The notes beneath the pieces are model-generated. The model was not told the DNA's origin, made no database searches, and saw only the letters and a program-made list of their open reading frames with translations. Shown here one piece after another: positions 42,492 to 51,055 of a stretch of DNA of 62,253 nucleotides. Position 1 is the stretch's first letter, and every line of letters starts with the position of its first letter. The stretch spans positions 1-62,253 of the forward strand of contig NZ_JAKEEB010000037.1 in the NCBI RefSeq assembly GCF_021462825.1, given 5' to 3'. Source of the DNA: Streptomyces glomeratus. Its GTDB lineage: Bacteria > Actinomycetota > Actinomycetes > Streptomycetales > Streptomycetaceae. Both the position numbers and the translations under genes were made by a program.

Positions 42492-44114
42492 ATGGTGAGT
42501 GTTCCATCGCCTCCCGGTGGCCGTGAACTTCCCTACGCACCCGCGCTGTTGCTGCCCGCCATACTGATGGCCGCGGCCACCGGGAGCGCCGTCGTCCTGG
42601 TGACGGCCCCCGCCAAATCCGCCGTCGGCTGGTTCGGCGCCGTCGCCACGCTCCTCGTGACCGCCGTCTCGGTCCTGGCGGCCCGCCGGGACCGCGCACT
42701 GCGTTCGCTGCGCGCCGACTTCACACAGCGGGCCGCCTACCTCGAACAGCGCATCACCTCCCAGGACGACGACCTCGAGTTCTTCCGCACCGAGATCGTG
42801 CCCAGGGCCCTCGACACGGTCCGGGACGGAATCTCTCCCGCGGAGGTCATCCGCACGATCGTCGACGAGAACCCCCACTTCCGCGGACTGCCCCAGCCCC
42901 AGCGCCAGTTGCTGCGCACCGTGCTCCAGATCGTCGACCGCGAGATCGCGCGGCGCGACTCCGCGCTGCGTGCCTTCGTCAACATCGCCCGCCGCGTCCA
43001 GGCCCTCGTCCACCAGCAGGCCAAGGAACTGAGGGAGATGGAGGAGGACCACGGCCGCAACCCCGAGGTCTTCGACGACCTGCTGCGCATCGACCACGGC
43101 ACCGCGCTGATCGGCCGCCTCGCCGACTCCATCGCCGTCATCGGCGGCGGCCGGCCCGGCCGCCAGTGGCCCCAGCCGGTACCGCTCTACAGCGTGCTGC
43201 GCGGAGCGATGTCCCGCATCCTGGAGTACACCCGCATCGAGCTGCACTCCATCGCCAAGGTCAACATCAAGGGCACCTCCGTCGAGCCGATCATCCACGC
43301 CGCGGCCGAGCTGCTCGACAACGCCACGCGCTACTCCCCGCCCCAGACCAAGGTCCACGTCACCGCCACCGAGGTGCAGACCGGCATCGCGGTCGAGATC
43401 GAGGACGGCGGGATCAGCCTGAGCGAGGAGAACCGCGCCAAGGTCGAGCGGATGCTCGCCGAGGCCCAGGCCGGAGTGGACGTCCAGGAGATCGGTGAGG
43501 CGCCGCGCCTCGGCCTCGCCGTCGTAGGGCGCCTGTCGACGATGTTCAACATGCATGTCTCGCTGCGGCAGTCGGCGTACGGCGGCGTCCGCGCGATCCT
43601 CGTCATCCCGAACGACATGCTGACCACCGACCCCGCCCCCGGGTTCGCCCACGGCATCGGCGCCACCTCCGTGCCGACCCTGGACAACGACGGGGTCAAG
43701 GGGCCCGACCGCGTGCAGAAGAGGCGCCGTCCGACCACCGGGCCGCGCGTCCCGGAGCAGTTCGCCGCCGAGGACGACGTCCCGGTGGTGACCGAGTGGA
43801 CCCCGAACGGTCTGCCGCAGCGCCGCAGCCGGGTCAAGACCCCGCTCAGCCGGCGCATGGCGGAGGCCGCCGCCGCGGAGGCCGCCGCCCAGGCAGTCCA
43901 GGCCGCGACGCACGCCCCCTGGGGGCCGGAGCCCGAACCGGAGAAGGAGGAGCCCGCTCCCGGCCTGTGGGTCGAGGCGTTCATGAACGGGCTCAAGACC
44001 GCCCCGGACCCGAACGCGTTCTCCGCCGGGCCCCCGGCCGACGAGCCGCGCGCATTCACCAGCAACGACGAGCCGGCCCGTGCCCAGGCCGACGACGAGG
44101 GGGACCACAAGTGA
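42492..44114 (+). CDS. cvnA: Conservon sensor kinase-like protein CvnA
   Basis: A 540-residue membrane histidine kinase-like protein. Two hydrophobic segments (about 17-40 and 45-62) flank a short external loop. A coiled cytoplasmic region follows ('HGTALIGRLADSIAVIGGG' replaces the usual H-box). The HATPase_c domain has 'IIHAAAELLDNATRYSPP' (N-box), 'IEDGGISLS' and 'LGLAVVGRLS'. The C-terminal 130 residues are low-complexity. In S. coelicolor cvn9 the equivalent protein nucleates a membrane complex with CvnB-D. ATG 42492 has AGAGGG upstream. The stop overlaps cvnB. Confidence 0.93.
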   Translation: MVSVPSPPGGRELPYAPALLLPAILMAAATGSAVVLVTAPAKSAVGWFGAVATLLVTAVSVLAARRDRALRSLRADFTQRAAYLEQRITSQDDDLEFFRTEIVPRALDTVRDGISPAEVIRTIVDENPHFRGLPQPQRQLLRTVLQIVDREIARRDSALRAFVNIARRVQALVHQQAKELREMEEDHGRNPEVFDDLLRIDHGTALIGRLADSIAVIGGGRPGRQWPQPVPLYSVLRGAMSRILEYTRIELHSIAKVNIKGTSVEPIIHAAAELLDNATRYSPPQTKVHVTATEVQTGIAVEIEDGGISLSEENRAKVERMLAEAQAGVDVQEIGEAPRLGLAVVGRLSTMFNMHVSLRQSAYGGVRAILVIPNDMLTTDPAPGFAHGIGATSVPTLDNDGVKGPDRVQKRRRPTTGPRVPEQFAAEDDVPVVTEWTPNGLPQRRSRVKTPLSRRMAEAAAAEAAAQAVQAATHAPWGPEPEPEKEEPAPGLWVEAFMNGLKTAPDPNAFSAGPPADEPRAFTSNDEPARAQADDEGDHK

Positions 44115-44518
44115 TCCAGCAGCGAGGCAATTTCGACTGGTTGCTGAAGGAACTCGCCGACGGCGTCCCGGGCATCCACCAGGTCGTGGTGCTGTCCGCC
44201 GACGGTCTGCGCATCGCCCGCTACGGCGGTGACCCGGACGCGGCCGACCGCATCGCAGCGGCCTGCGCCGGGCTGCAGAGCCTGGCCGGAGCGGTCGCGT
44301 CCGAGATCCCGGACAGCGACGGCAGGATGCGCATGGTCATCATCGAGATCGACGGCGGCTACTTCTACATGATGGCGGCCGGCCCCAACGCCTACCTGGC
44401 GGTTCTCGCCGACACGGTCGCCGAGGCGGGACTGATGAGCAACCGCATGCGCGACCTCGTCCTCCGCATCGGCTCCCATCTGACGAGCCCGCCGCGGCGC
44501 AACGGGCAGACCGTATGA
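44111..44518 (+). CDS. cvnB: Conservon roadblock/LC7 protein CvnB
   Basis: A 135-residue roadblock/LC7-fold protein, homologous to MglB-type GTPase partners. The whole length is the domain, with 'FDWLLKELADGVPGIHQVVVLSADGLRIARYGG' and 'MRMVIIEIDGGYFYMMAAGPNAYLAVLAD'. GTG 44111 overlaps the cvnA stop as GTGA. The protein is presumed to bind CvnD and possibly regulate its nucleotide cycle. Confidence 0.94.
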   Translation: MIQQRGNFDWLLKELADGVPGIHQVVVLSADGLRIARYGGDPDAADRIAAACAGLQSLAGAVASEIPDSDGRMRMVIIEIDGGYFYMMAAGPNAYLAVLADTVAEAGLMSNRMRDLVLRIGSHLTSPPRRNGQTV

Positions 44519-44931
44519 CTCCTCCGCAACGCCGACGGCGTCAGTCCAGGGAACAGCCCCCGCCGGAGCCCGTCGCGGCAGGCGGCCCCAAGGAGGGCGA
44601 GCAGAAGAACCCCGAGCGGTTGTACATCCTCACCGGAGCGGCCGCCGGGGGCGAGCGCGCCCCCATCGACCTCGTCACCCTGATCGTGACGAGCGCCGAC
44701 CCCCCGCCCACCGCCACGCCGGAGCAGTCGGCGCTGCTGCGGCTGTGCCGCGCACCCCTGTCCGTGGCCGAGATCTCGGCCTATCTCAGTCTGCCGTTCG
44801 GCGTGGTGACGGTCCTGCTCACCGACCTGCTGACGGCCGAACTGGTCCAGGCACGCGCCCCGATCGTCCGCCAGGCGGTGCCCGACCGATCCCTCCTCGA
44901 AGCGGTGATGCATGGACTTCAAAAGCTCTGA
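44515..44931 (+). CDS. cvnC: Conservon DUF742 protein CvnC
   Basis: A 138-residue DUF742 protein. The basic, Pro-rich N-terminus leads to 'ERLYILTGAAAGGERAPIDLVTLIVTSADPPP' and a winged-helix-like 'LCRAPLSVAEISAYLSLPFGVVTVLLTDLLTAELVQARAP'. It starts by ATGA overlap with cvnB and its 3' end overlaps cvnD by 20 bases. It has no known catalytic role; it is a structural member of the conservon complex. Confidence 0.94.
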   Translation: MTPPQRRRRQSREQPPPEPVAAGGPKEGEQKNPERLYILTGAAAGGERAPIDLVTLIVTSADPPPTATPEQSALLRLCRAPLSVAEISAYLSLPFGVVTVLLTDLLTAELVQARAPIVRQAVPDRSLLEAVMHGLQKL

Positions 44932-45532
44932 CACCGTCCCCGGTCCACGGGCCGAGGACCACCTGCCGCACACCACACAGGCCGCGGTGAAGATCGTGAT
45001 CGTGGGCGGCTTCGGGGTCGGCAAGACCACCATGGTCGGGTCCGTCAGCGAGATCAGGCCGCTGACGACCGAGGAGACCATGACCCAGGCAGGCATCGGA
45101 GTCGACGACAACTACGGCTCCGACACCAAGACGGCCACCACCGTGGCCATGGACTTCGGCCGGATCAGCATCACCGAGCAGCTGGTGCTCTACCTGTTCG
45201 GCACCCCTGGCCAGGAACGGTTCTGGTTCCTGTGGAACGGCCTGTTCGAGGGCGCGCTGGGTGCCGTGGTGCTGCTCGACACCCGTCGGCTCGAGGTCAG
45301 CTTCGATGTCATCGGCCGTCTGGAGGAGCGGGGCGTGCCCTTCGTGGTCGCCGTCAACTCCTTCCCCGACGCGCCCCGTTACCCCACCGCGGAGCTGCGC
45401 GGAGCACTCGATCTGCCCGAGGAGATCCCGATCATCGAGTGCGACGCACGGCGCCGGGCCTCCAGTCGTGAGGTCCTGATGACGTTGATGCGCTTCCTGC
45501 ACTCCCTGGCGGTGCAACACGTGCCCGCCTGA
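44912..45532 (+). CDS. cvnD: Conservon Ras-like GTPase CvnD
   Basis: A 206-residue small GTPase. The P-loop is GGFGVGKT at residues 32-39, switch II is 'LFGTPGQERFWFLW' and the base-recognition region is 'VVAVNSFPDA' (N-S-F rather than the canonical NKxD). It is the signalling output of the conservon, likened to a bacterial G protein coupled to CvnA. It begins within cvnC, showing strong translational coupling. A P450 gene follows 71 bases downstream. Confidence 0.94.
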   Translation: MDFKSSDTVPGPRAEDHLPHTTQAAVKIVIVGGFGVGKTTMVGSVSEIRPLTTEETMTQAGIGVDDNYGSDTKTATTVAMDFGRISITEQLVLYLFGTPGQERFWFLWNGLFEGALGAVVLLDTRRLEVSFDVIGRLEERGVPFVVAVNSFPDAPRYPTAELRGALDLPEEIPIIECDARRRASSREVLMTLMRFLHSLAVQHVPA

Positions 45533-45603
45533 CCGGGGCACGCCCCGGCGATACCCGACCCCACCCCAGACACCGGATCCCCCGACGTTTCGGAGCGACC
45601 ATC

Positions 45604-47136
45604 GTGACGCCTGAATCCCACTCCCTGACCGACATGGACCTCACCGCCGCCGACGCGCCCGTTCCGCCGCCCGGCTGCCCGGCCCACGGCCTCGGCCCCG
45701 GCGGAGTGCGCCGGCTCTACGGTCCCGAGGCGGAGGACCTGGGAGCCCTGTACGAGGAACTCCGTGCCGAGCACGGCGCCGTGGCCCCGGTGCTGATCCA
45801 CGACGACGTGCCGATGTGGGTGGTGCTCGGCCACAGCGAGAACCTGCACATGGTGCGCTCTCCCTCGCAGTTCACCCGGGACAGCCGCACCTGGACCCCG
45901 CTGAACTCCGGCCGGATCAAGCCGGACCACCCGCTGACCCCGCACTTCGCCTGGCAGCCGATCTGCTCCTACGCCGAAGGCGACGAGCACCTGCGGCTGC
46001 GCGGCGCGGTCACCGGCGCCATGTCGACCATCGACTACCGGGGACTGCGCCGGTACATCAACCGCACGACGCAGGCCCTCGTCAACCGTTTCTGCGAGGA
46101 GGGCCGGGCCGATCTGGTGGGCCGGTTCGCCGACCACCTGCCGATGGCGGTGATGTGCGAGGTCCTCGGCATGGCCGACGAGTACAACGACCGGATCGTG
46201 CACGCCGCCCGCGACATGCTCAAGGGCACCGAGACCGCGATCGCCAGCAACCAGTACATCGTGGACGCCCTGACCCGGCTCACCGCCCGCCGCCGCACCC
46301 AGCCCGAGGACGACTTCACCACCCACCTCGTCAACCACCCGGCACGGCTGACGGACGACGAGATCAGGGAGCATCTGCGGCTGGTCCTGATCGCCGCCTA
46401 CGAGGCCACGGCCAACCTCATCGCCAACGTGCTGCGCGTGATCCTCACCGACCCGCGCTTCAGGGCCCAGCTCAACGGCGGGCAGATGACGGTGCCCGAG
46501 GCGGTCGAGCAGTCGCTGTGGGACGAGCCGCCGTTCAGCAGCATCCTCGGCTACTTCGCCAAACAGGACACCGAGCTGGGCGGCCAGCGCATCCGCAAGG
46601 GCGACGGACTGCTGTTCGGCATCGCGCCGGGCAACGTCGACCCGCGGGTGCGGCCCGACCTCTCCGCCGGTATGCAGGGCAACCGCTCCCACCTCGCCTT
46701 CGGCGGCGGCCCGCACGAGTGCCCGGGCCAGGACATCGGCCGCGCCATCGCCGACACGGGCATCGACGCGCTGCTGACGCGACTGCCGGACATCCAGCTC
46801 GACTGCGCGGAGGACGAGTTGCGCTGGACGGCGTCCATCGCGTCACGGCACCTGGTGGAGCTGCCGGTGCGGTTCGAGCCGAGGCCGCCGCAGGACGTGA
46901 GGCAACGGCCCGCCCTGCGCCCGTTGCCGGCGCAGCGCCCCGGCTGGCTGATCACGACCACCGGGCGGCAGAGCACGGAGCCGGTGGACGACCGGCCCTT
47001 CACGCCGGACACGGTGGCCGCCTGGTCGGTGGCGCCGGAAGGGGCCGCGCGGACGCTGCCGGTCCCACCGGCCGCGGCGCCGCAGCGCCGGCCCGGCCTG
47101 TGGCGGCGGGTGCTGCGCTGGTGGCGCGGGGACTGA
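45604..47136 (+). CDS. CYP157-family cytochrome P450 lacking ExxR
   Basis: A 510-residue soluble P450. The haem-thiolate motif is 'FGGGPHECPG' with Cys373. The I-helix carries 'AAYEAT' (264-269) in place of AGxDT. In the K-helix, where other P450s have ExxR, this protein reads EQSLW (302-306), so the Glu-Arg pair is absent. This is the published hallmark of the CYP157 family, whose members are encoded in conservons (rarE in cvn9 of S. coelicolor). The C-terminal 75 residues are Pro/Arg-rich beyond the P450 fold. GTG 45604 has GGAGCG upstream. Substrate and redox partner are unknown. Confidence 0.93.
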   Translation: MTPESHSLTDMDLTAADAPVPPPGCPAHGLGPGGVRRLYGPEAEDLGALYEELRAEHGAVAPVLIHDDVPMWVVLGHSENLHMVRSPSQFTRDSRTWTPLNSGRIKPDHPLTPHFAWQPICSYAEGDEHLRLRGAVTGAMSTIDYRGLRRYINRTTQALVNRFCEEGRADLVGRFADHLPMAVMCEVLGMADEYNDRIVHAARDMLKGTETAIASNQYIVDALTRLTARRRTQPEDDFTTHLVNHPARLTDDEIREHLRLVLIAAYEATANLIANVLRVILTDPRFRAQLNGGQMTVPEAVEQSLWDEPPFSSILGYFAKQDTELGGQRIRKGDGLLFGIAPGNVDPRVRPDLSAGMQGNRSHLAFGGGPHECPGQDIGRAIADTGIDALLTRLPDIQLDCAEDELRWTASIASRHLVELPVRFEPRPPQDVRQRPALRPLPAQRPGWLITTTGRQSTEPVDDRPFTPDTVAAWSVAPEGAARTLPVPPAAAPQRRPGLWRRVLRWWRGD

Positions 47137-47139
47137 GCG

Positions 47140-48081
47140 CTACCCGGCCCAGGTCTCCTGCGCCGACCATGCCTCGAGCACCCGTCCGCTGACGAAGCGG
47201 TGTGCGTCCCCCGTGACCGGATCGGTGAACTCCAGGGCCCGCGCCAGCAGTTGGAGCGGGCGCCGGAAGTCGCCGGCCGGCCGGGGGCCGGTCACCACGG
47301 GGTACAGCGGATCACCGAGGATCGGCAGCCCCGACGCGGCCATGTGCACCCGCAGCTGATGGGTCTGCCCGGTGGCGGGGAGCAGCCGGTAACGGCCATG
47401 GCCTGCGCGGTGTTCCAGCAGTTCGATCCGGCTGATCGCGTTGGGCTCGCCGGGCACCTCACGGGCCGCGAGGACCCCCCGTTCCTTCACGATCCGGCTG
47501 CGCACGGTGCGCGGCAGGGCCACCTCGGGGTCGTACGGGGCGACGGCCTCGTACTCCTTGGTGACCCGTCGGTCGCGGAACAGCGACTGGTAGGTGCCCC
47601 GGTCCTCGGGCCGCACGGTGAACAGAACCAGGCCGGCGGTGAGCAGGTCCAGCCGGTGCGCGGCGGTCAGGGCCGGGATCTCGAGGTCGCGCCGGAGCCG
47701 GGCGAGGGCGGTCTCGGCGACATGACTGCCGCGCGGGGTGGTGGCGAGGAAGTGCGGCTTGTCGGCGACGACGATGCGCTCGTCGCGATACACCACCTCT
47801 ACCGGGAACGGCACCGGATGCTCCTCGGGCAGCTCCCGGTGGAACCACACGTACATTCCCGGCACATACGCCGCGTCGCGCGTGACCGGCCGCCCGTCGG
47901 CCCCGACGATCAGCCCCGAGTCCAGCATCCCGTCGATCACTCCGTCCCCGGCCGCGAGCCGCGCCACGAGGTGGTCCCGCACGGTGATCCAGCCCTGTCC
48001 GAACGGCAGCCGCACCCGTACCGCGTCGACCCCCTCGCGCTGGGGCAGGGGAGAGGGCGGGATCCGGGTCTTGCGTCGCAT
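47140..48081 (-). CDS. RluA-family RNA pseudouridine synthase
   Basis: A 313-residue enzyme isomerising uridine to pseudouridine in RNA. The catalytic Asp is in 'TAAHRLDLLTAGLVLFT' (the HRLDxxTSG motif). 'VVADKPHFLATTPRGSHV' and 'GQTHQLRVHMAASGLPILGDPLY' are further RluA/RluC signatures. ATG 48081 begins the conserved basic region (MRRKTRIPPSPLPQREGV). Whether the target is rRNA or tRNA is not evident. Its stop lies three bases from the convergent P450 stop, with no room for a separate terminator. Confidence 0.9.
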   Translation of the reverse strand: MRRKTRIPPSPLPQREGVDAVRVRLPFGQGWITVRDHLVARLAAGDGVIDGMLDSGLIVGADGRPVTRDAAYVPGMYVWFHRELPEEHPVPFPVEVVYRDERIVVADKPHFLATTPRGSHVAETALARLRRDLEIPALTAAHRLDLLTAGLVLFTVRPEDRGTYQSLFRDRRVTKEYEAVAPYDPEVALPRTVRSRIVKERGVLAAREVPGEPNAISRIELLEHRAGHGRYRLLPATGQTHQLRVHMAASGLPILGDPLYPVVTGPRPAGDFRRPLQLLARALEFTDPVTGDAHRFVSGRVLEAWSAQETWAG

Positions 48082-48210
48082 CACGGACAAGCGTACGAGG
48101 TGCCGGGGGCGGGCGACGCGGAAGTACCGGTGGCCGCCGGCCGGGGCGCAAGCGCCGCGCGCAGCGAGGCAGGGTCGCCCGTCATCGCGCCCTTGCGGAA
48201 GTCTCACCCT

Positions 48211-48257
48211 TCGCGATATGTCGTGTCTATTGCCTAGCCCGACGACTCGCGATATGT
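48211..48257. promoter_or_regulatory. Direct repeats TCGCGATATGT upstream of the PadR gene
   Basis: TCGCGATATGT occurs at 48211-48221 and again at 48247-48257, 36 bp start to start, with a related GGATATTCG just beyond. They lie 52 bp before the PadR start and are probable autoregulatory sites. Confidence 0.5.
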
Positions 48258-48308
48258 TCGGCCACGGATATTCGTGAGCGAGGACATGCGGAAGCGAGGT
48301 GACAAGGT

Positions 48309-48959
48309 ATGGCGGCCAAGCGGCGAAGGCTCGGCAATCCGCTCGCGCTCGCGGTCATGGTGCTGCTCATCGAGCGGCCGATGCATCCGTACGAGATCGC
48401 CCAGACCCTGCGCCGTCGCGGCAAGGACTCCAGTCTCAAGATCAACTACGGCTCGCTGTACACCGTCGTCCAGAACCTCCAGAAGCACGGATTCGTGGAG
48501 GTCGCCGAGGTGCAGCGCCAGGGGAACCGCCCCGAGCGCACGCTCTACGGCATCACGGACGCCGGACGGGTCGAGGCCGCCGAGTGGCTGTCGGACCTGC
48601 TCGCCGTCCCGGCGCGGGAGTTCCCCATCTTCGGGGCGGCGCTCTCGCTGATGGGCGTGCTCCATCCCGACGAGGTGACCCGCCTCCTCGTGGAGCGGCT
48701 GGGCAGCCTGGACGTACAGGCCGCGAGCCTGCGGGGCGCCCTGGAGAAGCTCCAGGAGACCCTGCCCCGGCTCTTCGTGATCGAGTCCGAGTACGAGCTC
48801 CACATGGTCCAGGCGGAGGCCGCGTGGGTACGCGGCATTCTCGCGGAGCTGACGGCCGGCACGTTTCCCGGCCTGCGGCAGTGGCGGACCTTCCAGGAGA
48901 CGGGAGAGGTCCCCGAGGAGTACCGGAAGCTGGAGGGCGGCGACGTGAACGGACCGTAG
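48309..48959 (+). CDS. PadR-family transcriptional regulator
   Basis: A 216-residue winged-helix repressor. The PadR domain covers 'NPLALAVMVLLIERPMHPYEIAQTLRRRGKDSSLKINYGSLYTVVQNLQKHGFVEVAEVQRQGNRPERTLYGITDAG'. A helical C-terminal dimerisation part of the PadR-s1 type follows. ATG 48309. It precedes a DrrAB-type exporter, a frequent pairing in which PadR is relieved by the exported toxic compound. A strong terminator after its stop means the exporter genes need another promoter. Confidence 0.93.
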   Translation: MAAKRRRLGNPLALAVMVLLIERPMHPYEIAQTLRRRGKDSSLKINYGSLYTVVQNLQKHGFVEVAEVQRQGNRPERTLYGITDAGRVEAAEWLSDLLAVPAREFPIFGAALSLMGVLHPDEVTRLLVERLGSLDVQAASLRGALEKLQETLPRLFVIESEYELHMVQAEAAWVRGILAELTAGTFPGLRQWRTFQETGEVPEEYRKLEGGDVNGP

Positions 48960-48974
48960 CCGCCGTAGCGGCGA

Positions 48975-49014
48975 AGACCCCGGCCGGGCTGTTGCAGCAG
49001 CCCCGCCGGGGTCT
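48975..49014 (+). terminator. Terminator between padR and the ABC transporter
   Basis: AGACCCCGGC and GCCGGGGTCT form the outer 10-bp stem, and GGGCTG/CAGCCC an inner 6-bp stem. Readthrough into the exporter genes would be limited. Confidence 0.8.
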
Positions 49015-49170
49015 CGAACCCCGAGCCGAATCCGCCGTGAGGCACATCCGGGCGATCGAGGTGCGGCACACCCAGGATAGCCCGGCACTCCTCACGCGGA
49101 TCGGTCGTCCCTCCGCGCAAGCGGATCCCGATCCCTTCGCTCATCGAGCTCACCGAGGAGTGCAGCCGCC

Positions 49171-50184
49171 ATGAACACCCGTGCGCCCGCAGTGCAGGCG
49201 CGTCAGCTCGTCAAGACCTATCCCGGCGACGTCACGGCGTTGAACGGCCTGGACGTCACCGTGGAGCCCGGCACCGTCTTCGGGCTCCTCGGCCCGAACG
49301 GCGCCGGCAAGTCCACCACCGTCAAGATCCTCACCACCCTGGCCCGGGCCGACTCGGGCTCGGCCACCGTCGCCGGGCACGACGTGCTGCGCCATCCGGA
49401 CCGGGTGCGCCGGGCGATCGGGGTGGTCGCACAGAACTCGGGGGCCGACCCCGTCGCCACGGGCCGCGAGAACCTCGAACTCCAGGGCCGTCTCTACGGG
49501 GTGAGGGGCCGGACGCTCACCGCACGCGTGGACGAGCTCCTGGAACGCTTCGCCCTCACCGAGGCCGCCCGGCGCCAGGTCAAGGGGTACTCCGGCGGTA
49601 TGCGGCGGCGCCTCGACCTGGCCCTCGGCCTCGTCCACCGCCCCGACGTGCTCTTCCTCGACGAACCCACCACCGGTCTGGACCCCGAGGCGCGCACCGC
49701 GATGTGGGACGAGATCGCCCGCCTCGCCGGGCACGAGGGACTGACCATCCTGCTGACCACGCACTATCTGGAGGAGGCCGACCGGCTCGCCGACCGCATC
49801 GCGATCGTCGACCGCGGCCGGGTCGTGGTCGAGGGCACCCCCGACGGCCTGAAGGGCGAACTGCGCGGCGACGCCGTCCACGTGGAGCTGCGCGAGACGC
49901 TCGGTGACAGCGGGAGGGCGCTGCTGCAGGGTGCCCTCGGGACGGTTCCGGGCGTGCACGAGGTTCTGTTCGACGGGCGCCGCGTCAGCGTGCGCGCCGA
50001 CGACGGAGCGGCCTGCGTGCCGGCGCTGCTCGGAGCGCTGGAGCGCGCCGGGGCCGGTGTGGCCTCCGCGACCGTCGCCCGCCCCTCGCTCGACGACGTC
50101 TACCTCCGTTACGCGGGCCGCCGTTACTCCGAGGCCGAAGCCCCCGGCGCCGACGCCCTCGTCCTCGCGGGAGGTGCCCGATGA
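49171..50184 (+). CDS. DrrA-type ABC exporter ATPase
   Basis: A 337-residue ATPase of the daunorubicin-resistance DrrA family. Walker A is GPNGAGKST at 41-49, the signature 'YSGGMRRRLDLAL', Walker B 'VLFLDEPTTGLDP' and the switch 'TTHYLEEADRLADRI'. The C-terminal regulatory extension ends 'ARPSLDDVYLRYAGRRY', diagnostic of the DrrA subfamily. ATG 49171 follows GAGGAG. It overlaps the permease gene by four bases (ATGA). The complex probably exports a hydrophobic drug-like compound. Confidence 0.94.
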   Translation: MNTRAPAVQARQLVKTYPGDVTALNGLDVTVEPGTVFGLLGPNGAGKSTTVKILTTLARADSGSATVAGHDVLRHPDRVRRAIGVVAQNSGADPVATGRENLELQGRLYGVRGRTLTARVDELLERFALTEAARRQVKGYSGGMRRRLDLALGLVHRPDVLFLDEPTTGLDPEARTAMWDEIARLAGHEGLTILLTTHYLEEADRLADRIAIVDRGRVVVEGTPDGLKGELRGDAVHVELRETLGDSGRALLQGALGTVPGVHEVLFDGRRVSVRADDGAACVPALLGALERAGAGVASATVARPSLDDVYLRYAGRRYSEAEAPGADALVLAGGAR

Positions 50185-50957
50185 GCGCCACGCTCCTCGA
50201 CACCTGGTACATGACGAGGCGTCAGCTGGTCGTCTTCGCCCGGCAGCCGGCGTACGCGGTCATCACCCTGATCCAGCCGGTGATCTGGCTGTTCCTCTTC
50301 GGCAGCCTGTTCAGGAAGGTCGTCGAACTCGGCGGCTTCGGCACCACCTCGTACCTGGACTACCTCGTCCCGGGTGTGGTGGTGATGAGCGCCCTCAGCT
50401 CCAACATGTGGGCGGGCATGGGAACCCTCGAGGAGATCCAGCGGGGCACCCTCAACCGCTTTCTGACCACGCCGGTCAGCCGGGCCGCGCTGATGAACGG
50501 GAACGTCGTCAACAACGGCCTGGTCACCGCGCTTCAGTCCGTGGTCATCGTGCTGCTCGGTCTGCTGGGCGGCGCGGACTACCCGGGCGGCATCGGCGGC
50601 GTCACCGTGCTCGTCGTCGCCTCGGTGCTGCTGGGCACCGTCTTCGGGGCGCTGTCCAACGCGCTCGGCATGCTGGTGCGCGAGAGGGAGTCGATCATCG
50701 GGATCAACACCTTTCTGCTGCTCCCGCTGACCTTCCTGTCCTCCGCCTTCATGGCACCGTCGCAGACGCCCTCGTGGATGCGGCACATCGCCGACTTCAA
50801 CCCGCTCGACTGGGCGATGGTCGCGGGCCGTTCGGCGATGTCCGCGCATCCGGACTGGGGGGATGTGCTCGGCCGCGGCGGGGCACTGCTGGGACTGGCG
50901 GTCGCCGCGGTCTGGCTGTCCATCCGGACGTTCCGGTCCTACCAGCGGTCGGTGTGA
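50181..50957 (+). CDS. DrrB-type ABC-2 permease
   Basis: A 258-residue membrane protein with six hydrophobic segments and ABC-2 features: 'YAVITLIQPVIWLFLFGSLF' at the first segment, 'YLDYLVPGVVVMSALSSNMWAGMG', and 'INTFLLLPLTFLSSAFMAPSQTPSWMRHIADFNPLDW', the ABC2 signature near the C-terminus. It starts by ATGA overlap with the ATPase gene. The stop codon lies within an 18-bp tandem repeat. Confidence 0.94.
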   Translation: MSATLLDTWYMTRRQLVVFARQPAYAVITLIQPVIWLFLFGSLFRKVVELGGFGTTSYLDYLVPGVVVMSALSSNMWAGMGTLEEIQRGTLNRFLTTPVSRAALMNGNVVNNGLVTALQSVVIVLLGLLGGADYPGGIGGVTVLVVASVLLGTVFGALSNALGMLVRERESIIGINTFLLLPLTFLSSAFMAPSQTPSWMRHIADFNPLDWAMVAGRSAMSAHPDWGDVLGRGGALLGLAVAAVWLSIRTFRSYQRSV

Positions 50958-51004
50958 GCACCACGCCCGGTGTGAGCACCGCGGTCGGTGCGAACACCAC
51001 ACGG
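50951..51004. repeat. 18-bp tandem repeats over the drrB-like stop codon
   Basis: Three units start at 50951, 50969 and 50987. The first is GGTGTGAGCACCACGCCC; each opens with the self-complementary core GGTG-N4-CACC. The permease TGA lies in the first unit. Confidence 0.8.
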
Positions 51005-51007
51005 TGA

Positions 51008-51036
51008 AGGGGCGGCACCGCGCCGGTGCCGCCCCT
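51008..51036. terminator. Terminator between convergent exporter and flavoprotein genes
   Basis: AGGGGCGGCACCG and CGGTGCCGCCCCT are a perfect 13-bp stem with a CGC loop, suitable for ending transcription from both sides. Confidence 0.8.
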
Positions 51037-51055
51037 GTCCGTCCTCCCGCCGTTC

